A stretch of 5,701 nucleotides of DNA from Clostridiales bacterium (GTDB taxonomy: Bacteria; Bacillota; Peptococcia; Peptococcales; Peptococcaceae): assembly GCA_003343815.1 (NCBI GenBank), contig QAKL01000087.1, forward strand, positions 1 to 5,701, given 5' to 3'. The stretch's first letter is position 1. Every line of letters begins with the position of its first letter. The position numbers were made by a program, and so were the translations under genes. A model generated the notes under the pieces. It was not told the DNA's origin, did no database searches, and saw only the letters and a program-made list of their open reading frames with translations. Shown here piece by piece: positions 1 through 5,006 of this stretch.

Positions 1-320
1 GCGTCGATTTTTTGGCTTTTTGTAGCAGTTAAGCCGCTGCGCTCGAATTTATCGCTCATAGTATTGCCGCTGGCGATTCCAAAAAAATCTGCTGCTTCGA
101 GATGTGCAGTGTCGGCGATGCTGATGGTAAAAGCACCTCTTTTTTTGATATTTTTCGAGGTTTTATGCTCCTCGTCAATATTGAGTGAAACCATATTTTC
201 GGCACAAATGCCGCCCCAAGCCATGTTCATGACATCGACTGAGCCGTCGTCGTTATAAGTAGCAATCATTAAAACTGGCATGGGAAACAGATAGGGTTTT
301 ACTGCTAATTCTTTCTTCAT
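1..320 (-). CDS. Flavin reductase family (FMN-binding split barrel) protein, N-terminal part
   Basis: Reading the minus strand from the ATG at 320-318 gives 106 open codons that run off the left edge, so the gene is partial at its 3' end. The protein begins MKKELAVKPYLFPMPVLMIA. It then shows features typical of the Flavin_Reduct/DIM6-NtaB family: P-M-P-V followed by an 'ATYNDDG' turn (20-26), 'MNMAWGG' (31-37), an 'EEHKTSKNI' segment (50-58) matching the FMN-phosphate region, 'GAFTISIAD' (62-70) and 'FFGIASG' (79-85). Family members are about 180-200 aa, so roughly half is present. They bind FMN and either reduce flavin with NAD(P)H or act as small flavoprotein oxidoreductases; the substrate is unknown here. 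The start is supported by its position at the edge of the divergent promoter region, although the ribosome binding site (AGGATGG) is only moderate. It is divergent from an HxlR regulator, an arrangement often seen for redox or electrophile-responsive oxidoreductases, so that regulator is inferred to control it. Confidence 0.85.
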   Translation of the reverse strand, partial: MKKELAVKPYLFPMPVLMIATYNDDGSVDVMNMAWGGICAENMVSLNIDEEHKTSKNIKKRGAFTISIADTAHLEAADFFGIASGNTMSDKFERSGLTATKSQKID

Positions 321-344
321 AAAGAACACCATCCTATAATATTA

Positions 345-372
345 TTGACAATATGTTGTCATCTGCTATAAT
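345..372 (+). promoter_or_regulatory. Extended -10 sigma-A promoter for the HxlR regulator
   Basis: A perfect -35 box TTGACA (345-350) is followed by a 16-nt spacer and a perfect -10 box TATAAT (367-372), preceded by TG at 364-365, giving TGCTATAAT (extended -10). Transcription should start near 379, leaving an untranslated leader of about 68 nt before the regulator ATG at 447. All consensus hexamer bases are present, so this should be intrinsically strong and probably needs repression. The TGACAA-N4-TTGTCA dyad overlaps the -35 box and spacer. Confidence 0.85.
346..361. promoter_or_regulatory. Candidate regulator operator: inverted repeat TGACAA-N4-TTGTCA
   Basis: Perfect 6-bp arms, TGACAA (346-351) and TTGTCA (356-361), surround the spacer TATG. 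The dyad overlaps the -35 box and spacer of the HxlR gene promoter and lies just downstream of the predicted minus-strand start (near 364). A dimeric winged-helix protein bound here could therefore block both transcripts. HxlR proteins bind dyads in such divergent regions, but this arm sequence is not one I can match to a published HxlR site, so assignment rests on position and symmetry. Confidence 0.55.
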
Positions 373-379
373 TATAGCA
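364..379. repeat. 16-bp perfect palindrome containing both divergent -10 boxes
   Basis: TGCTATAATTATAGCA is its own reverse complement. It carries an extended -10 (TGnTATAAT) in each direction, the two TATAAT hexamers overlapping at 371-372. Its centre (371.5) is 18 bp from the centre of the TGACAA/TTGTCA dyad, under two helical turns. It may be only a symmetric promoter core, a second operator, or both. Confidence 0.8.
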
Positions 380-398
380 AGCACAGATAAAAATACAA
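371..398 (-). promoter_or_regulatory. Divergent promoter for the flavin reductase family gene, sharing the palindromic -10
   Basis: On the minus strand the same palindrome supplies TGCTATAAT, with TATAAT at 376-371 and its TG extension at 379-378. A weak -35 (TTGTAT, 398-393) lies 16 nt upstream. The expected start is near 364, giving a leader of about 44 nt to the ATG at 320. The good extended -10 can offset the poor -35. Its footprint would cover the plus-strand promoter, so the two should exclude one another. The boxes are seen directly; their activity is inferred. Confidence 0.55.
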
Positions 399-446
399 GT
401 ACTGCTAATAAAAATAGGTACTATCTAAAAGGAGAGTATTGATTAT

Positions 447-785
447 ATGGGAAGTATACAAAAATATATAGAAAATGCTGATTTTGCCGACACAGGTTTT
501 AGTTATACCATGTCATTAATAAGCGGTAAGCACAAAATGGTCATTCTCTATTGTTTGATGGAATTCGAGCCGGTACGTTTTAATGAAATGAAAAGGTATT
601 TAGGAAAAATTACTGATACTACTTTGAGTAATAATTTAAAAGAGTTGGAGAAAGATGATTTGATAATTCGCAAGGAATACTCCCAGATACCGCCGAAGGT
701 AGAGTATTTTTTGTCCGAGAGAGGAAAGTCACTGATGAAAGTGCTGGATCAGCTGTGCATTTGGGGAGAAAAAAATAGAAAATAA
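447..785 (+). CDS. HxlR-family winged helix-turn-helix transcriptional regulator
   Basis: A 112-aa protein of normal HxlR/MarR-like size. It contains the family landmarks: 'LISGKHKMVIL' (24-34, corresponding to the usual gGKW..lIL), 'VRFNEMKRYLGKITDTTLSNNLKELEKDDLI' across 43-73 (helix-turn-helix with the recognition helix), the wing 'RKEYSQIPPKVEYFLSERG' (75-93) and a C-terminal dimerisation helix ending in 'LCIWG' (103-107). These proteins are dimeric DNA-binding regulators, often sensing thiol-reactive, quinone or aldehyde stress. The conserved N-terminal Cys (as in YodB/HypR) aligns here with Thr16; the only cysteines are Cys36 and Cys104. The start at 447 is fixed by AAGGAGAG at 429-436 and the promoter upstream. 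It is divergent from the flavin reductase gene, its presumed target, and probably autoregulates. Its stop codon (783-785) lies inside the terminator hairpin shared with the convergent efflux operon. Confidence 0.93.
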   Translation: MGSIQKYIENADFADTGFSYTMSLISGKHKMVILYCLMEFEPVRFNEMKRYLGKITDTTLSNNLKELEKDDLIIRKEYSQIPPKVEYFLSERGKSLMKVLDQLCIWGEKNRK

Positions 786-819
786 CCTGTTTCATTTTTG
801 AAACAGGTTATTTTCTATT
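774..819. terminator. Bidirectional intrinsic terminator with 20-bp perfect stem, containing both flanking stop codons
   Basis: Arms 774-793 and 800-819 pair perfectly over 20 bp (core ACCTGTTTC/GAAACAGGT) around a 6-nt loop, ATTTTT. On the minus strand the stem is followed by seven T residues (plus-strand A run 769-775), a textbook terminator for the efflux operon. On the plus strand the descending arm is itself T-rich (TTATTTTCTATT) and can terminate the regulator transcript. The regulator stop TAA (783-785) and the ATPase stop TAG (817-815) both lie within the stem. Confidence 0.92.
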
Positions 820-1492
820 CGTACAATTTACCGTCGATGATGTGCAGTTCTTTTTGAGCTTGGGCGCCGACGTGGGCGTCGTGGGTGATCATGAGGATCG
901 TGTGTCCCTGGCTGTGCAGCTCTTTAAAGAGCGTGAGCACATCCTCGCCCGTCTTGCTGTCCAAAGCGCCTGTCGGCTCGTCTGCCAAAAGCAAATCCGG
1001 CTCGCCTACTAAGGCGCGGGCGATGGAAACTCTCTGCTGCTGACCTCCGGAAAGCTCGTTAGGTTTGTGCTTGAGGCGGTTTTCTAAACCCAGCATGGCT
1101 AAGGTCACCTTGGCGCGCTCGATAGCCTCCGCGCGTGGGACGCCGCGGATCAAAAGGGGCATGATGACGTTTTGCAAAACGTCGTATTTATTGATTAATT
1201 GGTACTTTTGGAAAATAAAGCCGATGTGCCGATTGCGCAGGCGTGTCATAGTTTTATCATCGGCTAAATGTACGGCTTCGTCAGCTAAAAAATACTCGCC
1301 CGTATCGGCAGTATCCATGCAGCCGATAATATTCATCAGTGTACTTTTGCCGCTTCCAGAGGGACCGCGGACGGCGATAAACTCGCTCTTATGGACGGTT
1401 AAATTGATATCGAAAAGCACTTGCAGCTTTTCTGAGCCGAGGGGATAGGATTTGTTGATATTTTTTAATTCGAGTAAGGCATGCTCGCTCAT
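815..1492 (-). CDS. ABC transporter ATP-binding protein, MacB/LolD/YknY type
   Basis: A 225-aa stand-alone nucleotide-binding subunit with every catalytic motif intact: Walker A GPSGSGKST (43-51), Q-loop Gln95 in 'FIFQKYQLI', signature LSGGQQQR (147-154), Walker B 'LLLADE' (167-172) with catalytic Glu172, D-loop 'GALD' (175-178) and switch His204 in 'MITHD'. The 'NIIGCMDTADTGEY' stretch after Walker A and the 'ADEPTGALDS' block are typical of the MacB/LolD/FtsE-like type VII group, whose members drive mechanotransmission rather than classic substrate translocation through the membrane. It is cytoplasmic and should dimerise under the FtsX-like permease encoded 14 nt upstream. The start at 1492 has a modest ribosome binding site (GGTGA, about 5 nt upstream) and the domain begins normally with 'LLELKNINKSY'. 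It is the last gene of a three-gene operon, and its stop codon lies inside the terminator hairpin. In Proteobacterial MacB this domain is fused to the permease; here it is separate, as in Bacillus YknY. Confidence 0.95.
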   Translation of the reverse strand: MSEHALLELKNINKSYPLGSEKLQVLFDINLTVHKSEFIAVRGPSGSGKSTLMNIIGCMDTADTGEYFLADEAVHLADDKTMTRLRNRHIGFIFQKYQLINKYDVLQNVIMPLLIRGVPRAEAIERAKVTLAMLGLENRLKHKPNELSGGQQQRVSIARALVGEPDLLLADEPTGALDSKTGEDVLTLFKELHSQGHTILMITHDAHVGAQAQKELHIIDGKLYE

Positions 1493-1506
1493 ATTTTCAC
1501 CGCTTT

Positions 1507-2853
1507 CTATTCTTGATTTAATGCTTCAATCGGTTTTAAGGATGCCGCCTGCCACGCCGGGTAAAAGCCGAACACTGTGCCTGTAAAGATAGCGAAAGCC
1601 AAGGCTAAAACGACATTAAACGCCGACTGGACGATAGTCGTGCCGAAAGAAGAAATTAACGGAATCAAAATAAAGCTTAACAAAACGCCGATTATCCCGC
1701 CGAAAAGGCTGATAAAGTTCGCCTCCAAGAGAAATTGGAGCAAAATGTCTTTTTTCGAGCTGCCCAAAGCCTTTAATAAACCGATTTCTTTGGTGCGCTC
1801 TTTGACGGTGACAAATAAGACATTCATAATGCCGATACCGCCGACGATAAAGACGATCGAGGCTACGGCGATGAGCATAAAGGACAAAGTATCGGCAGAT
1901 TTCTGACTGGCAGTGACCTGGGAGCCGGAGTCGGCGATGTCAAAGCTGCCGTTGGGGTGCAGCTCGGCTAATAATTGCTCCAAATCGCTGATCGTGTCCT
2001 CGATTTCACCGACATCTTCGGCGATGACGATAATTTTAGGGCTGTAGCTGCTGCCCATGACGTCCTTTTTGGCGCTGGCTAACGGAATATAAATGCTGCT
2101 GTCCAGCGTGATATCGGAAACAGTCGAGTTTGTCTGCTCCAAAACGCCGATGACAGTGTATTTTTTACCGTTAATCAAAATTGTGCTGTCGTAGGCGTCG
2201 TAAATATTTTCAAAAATATCAATCGCCGCCTGATAGCCCAAAATTGCGGTGCGGTCCAAATTTTCCTCGCCGTCTTCGCCGAAAAATGAGCCGTAAAGCA
2301 GCTCCATATTAGTGATATCAAGATAATCATTATTCGCGCCGACTACGGTCATGTCGCTTTCCTCATCCATTGTGCCGCCGTCTACGGAGGTGGTGGCGAA
2401 GGCCATGAGGGTGGTCTGCTCGATATTGGTGATGAAATAGTTTATTTCGTCTAAGTCATCATTATCAAAAGTCGTGCGCTCGACTCTCTGCTGTTCCATG
2501 CCGGGGAATCCACCCATGGCAGGCATCCCTCCACCGCTAAAGGAGGGTATCCCTCCGCCGGAGGAGCCGCGGTTTCCGCCGCCCGAAGGCATACTGCCGC
2601 CCATGGCGGGCATGCCGCCGAAAGAGCCCATGCCTCCGGAGGAGGAAGATTGGCTGTTGTCGCTAATAGTAATGGTGCCGGCGTTTAGATTTTTAAACTG
2701 CTCGGCGACATCCTGCTGACCGCCCTGACCGATACCGATGACGATGACAATAGTTGCCGAGCCGACGATGATGCCCAAAGAGGTCAAAAGCACTTTAAAG
2801 CGGTTGCCCAAAAGATTGATCCATACTAAGCGCAGTATTTCAGTAAATGCCAT
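1507..2853 (-). CDS. MacB/FtsX-type ABC transporter permease with Gly/Met-rich insert
   Basis: A 448-aa four-helix permease of the MacB_PCD plus FtsX family. It has a cytoplasmic N-terminal helix 'LRLVWINLLGNRFKVLLTSL' (7-26), TM1 about 20-42, a large extracytoplasmic domain about 43-320, TM2 about 324-350, a cytoplasmic coupling stretch KERTKEIGLLKALGSS (351-366), TM3 about 374-400 and TM4 about 407-432. It ends in the family motif PAWQAASLKPIEAL (432-445). The outer domain shows MacB core landmarks such as 'MTVVGANNDYLDI' and 'AILGYQAAIDIFEN'. Residues 67-119 are a low-complexity Gly/Ser/Met/Pro insert not found in the MacB core and probably surface exposed. It pairs with the ATPase 14 nt downstream and the adaptor 12 nt upstream. 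The start at 2853 is set by AAGGAGG 7 nt upstream, which overlaps the adaptor stop codon. The type VII ABC role (mechanical coupling to an adaptor to expel drugs, peptides or lipids) is family knowledge; the substrate is not evident. Confidence 0.95.
   Translation of the reverse strand: MAFTEILRLVWINLLGNRFKVLLTSLGIIVGSATIVIVIGIGQGGQQDVAEQFKNLNAGTITISDNSQSSSSGGMGSFGGMPAMGGSMPSGGGNRGSSGGGIPSFSGGGMPAMGGFPGMEQQRVERTTFDNDDLDEINYFITNIEQTTLMAFATTSVDGGTMDEESDMTVVGANNDYLDITNMELLYGSFFGEDGEENLDRTAILGYQAAIDIFENIYDAYDSTILINGKKYTVIGVLEQTNSTVSDITLDSSIYIPLASAKKDVMGSSYSPKIIVIAEDVGEIEDTISDLEQLLAELHPNGSFDIADSGSQVTASQKSADTLSFMLIAVASIVFIVGGIGIMNVLFVTVKERTKEIGLLKALGSSKKDILLQFLLEANFISLFGGIIGVLLSFILIPLISSFGTTIVQSAFNVVLALAFAIFTGTVFGFYPAWQAASLKPIEALNQE
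2497..2655 (-). other. Low-complexity Gly/Ser/Met/Pro-rich segment of the permease outer domain
   Basis: Permease residues 67-119 contain seven methionines (75, 81, 84, 88, 110, 113, 119) in a Gly/Ser/Pro background. The octapeptide GGMPAMGG occurs twice, at residues 79-86 (DNA 2596-2619) and 108-115 (DNA 2509-2532). The two DNA copies match at 19 of 24 bases and all five differences fall at third codon positions, so the peptide is kept while the DNA differs. The segment follows the first outer-domain strand and is expected to be disordered and extracytoplasmic. Confidence 0.85.
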
Positions 2854-2860
2854 ATTTACG

Positions 2861-2867
2861 CCTCCTT
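2861..2867 (-). promoter_or_regulatory. Ribosome binding site of the permease gene overlapping the adaptor stop codon
   Basis: The minus strand reads AAGGAGG (plus-strand CCTCCTT), 7 nt before the permease ATG. Its first bases are shared with the adaptor TAA stop (2868-2866). This fixes the permease start and suggests translational coupling between adaptor and permease. Confidence 0.9.
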
Positions 2868-4845
2868 ACTGCATATTACCTTGCGGCATTGAGGGCATTT
2901 CGCCGCCTGCGGGCATAGCGGAGGGAGTGTTACCATTGCTATTGTCGCCCTTAGCGGTATTGTCGGAGGATTTGGTATTATTAACTTGGCTTTCGATTAA
3001 TACTGTTTCGCCCTCGCTCAAACCGGACAATACTTCTACGGTCGAGCCGTCGGTAAAGCCGGTGGTGATTTCACGCACTTCGGTCGAGCCGTCGGCATTT
3101 TTTACCGTGACGGTGGAAACGCCGTTTTCGGTGGTAATTGCACGCTTAGAAACGCAGAGGACGTCTTGGACGCGGTCGGTGACTAACTCTACCGAGCAGC
3201 TCATGCCGTCGTAAATATCTTCTAAGCCTTCCGAAGCGACATTGACCGTGACTTGGTAAGTAGTGGTCGCCGCTCCTGCGCGGAAAGCGGTAATGCTGAT
3301 CGCGTTGACTTTGCCCTCAAAAGTTTTATCAGGTAAAGAATCAAAGCTTACTAATGCTAATTGGTCTAAGTAGACATCGGCGATGTCGTCCTCGTCAAAA
3401 GTAAGCACGATATTGACCTCGTCGCTTTCGGCGATCGTGATAAATGCCTCCAACAGACTCACCTCATCGCCTGCCTCAAAGCTGATATTGGTCACCAGTC
3501 CGTCCGTCGGCGCTAAAAGGACATTTCCATCCAAGGAAGAGTTGAGTTTATTGACCGCAGCGGCCAAGGTATCAACTTTATTTTGCGCGGTGAGGACGTT
3601 TAATTCTAATTCGTTTAAGGAAGAGGAATAGTTTAACTCGGCGGTGTCGCCGGTGGTTTGATTTTTAGATTTTTCGTTAGCTGCGGCTTGGACGTTGACA
3701 TCGTAATTCATTTCGTATTCTTCTAAAGTAAGTTTATCTTTGGATAAAGTGATCTCCATATTCTGCAGTTTGCGCAAAATATCGCTTTTGTCGTCGCTGC
3801 CGAATAATTCTTTATATTCGTCGTTGTAGTCGTTATAAATTTCCTGCGCATCGGTGTAGGCATTTTTCGCGGCTTTCAGGCGATCCTCAAAAGAGGTGTA
3901 GGTGTTGTAAATGTCGCGGTATTTATTCATATACTCCACGGCGGTGTTGAGCTGGTTGGCAGTGGAGGTGTAGCTGTCGTTAGCAGTGGTAATAGTCTTG
4001 GAGTAGTCTTTATATTCCTCAGAGGAGGGATCCATGGAGTTAAATTTAGAGTTGATATAATCTAAATTAGCCGAGGCATCGTTAAGCTCTTCTGTCCAGT
4101 CCTCGATTTTGCTTTTGTAATTTTTGTAAGTGTTGTAGGTCGTGTCGTTGTCTTCTTTATATTCGTCATAGGCATCCTGAATACTGTCGCGGGTGTCCTC
4201 TGCCTGCTCCATGATACTTTTTAACGAATTTAAAATGGTCGTGCGCTCGTCGTAAGTATTATAAAGTGTCTGGTAAGTGCTTAAATCTTCTTCGTCCTCC
4301 AAGACTTTCTGCTTGTAGGAAGCCAAAGTATTATCAATAGAAGTGACGCTGTTTTGGTAAATCTGCTCGGCAAGCTTGCCGGATGATTTATCTGTATCCA
4401 TGGTGGATTTAGCCTCAATCGTACCTTTTTGCTGTTGGATTTTCGCCTGTTCCAGTTTTAATTTGGCAGAGGTGTATTCGTTTTCCAAAGTATTGCGGGC
4501 GGTGTTTAAGCTGTTTTGGTCGATGGAAAACAAAGGCTGACCTTTAGTGACGCGCTCGCCTGCGCGGACGTAAACGTCATCAATGACGACATCTAAATCC
4601 AGCTTGGCATCGTCGATTTCCAGATCGATGTCCAACTGGGTGGAAACTGTGTTGACCGAGGCGCTGCCTGTTTCGGATAATCCTTGAACGATATCGCCGC
4701 GAGTGACAGTAGCCTCACGGGACAAGGTTTGATTATCGCTTTTACTGCTGTGACTTTTTACAGCCAGAGCTGCTGCGGAGGCAATAATTAAAATAATTAC
4801 AGCCACGGCGATAATTTTCAGATTTTTTGCAGATAATTTCTTCAT
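2866..4845 (-). CDS. HlyD/MacA-family efflux adaptor (membrane fusion protein) with very long helical region
   Basis: A 659-aa membrane-anchored adaptor, first gene of the efflux operon. It has a short basic start (MKKLSAKNLK), a single N-terminal membrane helix about 11-29 and no lipobox Cys, so it is held by an uncleaved anchor. A first barrel strand region (about 43-92) and the first lipoyl half-motif 'VRAGERVTKGQPLFSI' (93-108) follow. Residues about 111-435 are a helical, Lys/Glu/Asp/Asn/Tyr-rich hairpin region. The second lipoyl half 'APTDGLVTNISFEAGDEV' (445-462), a beta-barrel (about 474-560), a membrane-proximal domain (about 561-620, 'CVSKRAITTENG') and a disordered Met/Pro/Gly-rich tail (about 621-659) complete it. 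MacA is roughly 370 aa; the extra length is mainly in the helical region. It should bridge the permease to the outside, or to a TolC-like channel if the host is diderm; no such channel is encoded here. The start at 4845 has GAGGAG at 4858-4853, 7 nt upstream. Confidence 0.93.
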   Translation of the reverse strand: MKKLSAKNLKIIAVAVIILIIASAAALAVKSHSSKSDNQTLSREATVTRGDIVQGLSETGSASVNTVSTQLDIDLEIDDAKLDLDVVIDDVYVRAGERVTKGQPLFSIDQNSLNTARNTLENEYTSAKLKLEQAKIQQQKGTIEAKSTMDTDKSSGKLAEQIYQNSVTSIDNTLASYKQKVLEDEEDLSTYQTLYNTYDERTTILNSLKSIMEQAEDTRDSIQDAYDEYKEDNDTTYNTYKNYKSKIEDWTEELNDASANLDYINSKFNSMDPSSEEYKDYSKTITTANDSYTSTANQLNTAVEYMNKYRDIYNTYTSFEDRLKAAKNAYTDAQEIYNDYNDEYKELFGSDDKSDILRKLQNMEITLSKDKLTLEEYEMNYDVNVQAAANEKSKNQTTGDTAELNYSSSLNELELNVLTAQNKVDTLAAAVNKLNSSLDGNVLLAPTDGLVTNISFEAGDEVSLLEAFITIAESDEVNIVLTFDEDDIADVYLDQLALVSFDSLPDKTFEGKVNAISITAFRAGAATTTYQVTVNVASEGLEDIYDGMSCSVELVTDRVQDVLCVSKRAITTENGVSTVTVKNADGSTEVREITTGFTDGSTVEVLSGLSEGETVLIESQVNNTKSSDNTAKGDNSNGNTPSAMPAGGEMPSMPQGNMQ

Positions 4846-4908
4846 AAATAAGCTCCTCTCAATGGGTTTTGATGTGCTTTCTCAAGTATATGAGGTAAAT
4901 GTGAGTAT

Positions 4909-4938
4909 ATTATGAAGAAAGAGGAAAGAATAAATCAA
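4909..4938 (-). promoter_or_regulatory. Candidate promoter of the efflux operon
   Basis: On the minus strand TTGATT (4938-4933) is separated by 18 nt from CATAAT (4914-4909), 4/6 and 5/6 matches to the sigma-A hexamers. The start would be near 4902 with a leader of about 57 nt before the adaptor ATG. It lies directly downstream of the RqcH terminator, so the operon is probably transcribed independently. The direct repeat AGTATAT (4885-4891 and 4904-4910) flanks the expected start site and could bind a regulator. An alternative weaker -10, TATACT, lies at 4890-4885. Confidence 0.55.
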
Positions 4939-4958
4939 GGTTAGGTGTTAAATATGTG

Positions 4959-5002
4959 AAAAAATCCCTGCGTATCTTTTTGAGTGAAGATAGGCAGGGA
5001 TT
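4959..5002 (-). terminator. Intrinsic terminator of the RqcH gene
   Basis: Read on the minus strand, 5002-4987 pairs with 4978-4963. There are nine perfect pairs (AATCCCTGC/GCAGGGATT), a G/G mismatch, then six more pairs (TATCTT/AAGATA) around an 8-nt loop. Six T residues follow (plus-strand A run 4959-4964, partly within the stem base). The stem begins 4 nt after the RqcH TAA stop, so it separates that gene from the efflux operon promoter. Confidence 0.9.
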
Positions 5003-5006
5003 AATT

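Noticed and set aside
64..258. Plus-strand open frame of 64 codons
   Set aside because: It is antisense to the well-supported flavin reductase family gene, has no ribosome binding site and resembles no family.
301..409. Direct repeat ACTGCTAAT at 301-309 and 401-409
   Set aside because: One copy is inside the flavoprotein coding region and the other in the leader of the regulator; nine bases 100 bp apart in AT-rich DNA is likely chance.
1065..1448. Plus-strand open frame of 127 codons
   Set aside because: It is the complement of the ATPase gene, whose motifs are all intact; composition is that of a shadow frame.
2497..2655. Possible minisatellite or DNA-level tandem repeat in the permease gene
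   Set aside because: Copies differ at third codon positions and spacing is irregular, so the repetition is at the peptide level rather than an expandable DNA array.
2474..3214. Two plus-strand open frames (81 and 158 codons), one proline-rich
   Set aside because: The proline-rich sequence is simply the antisense of glycine codons in the permease insert, and the second lies opposite the adaptor and permease; neither has a ribosome binding site or recognisable domain.
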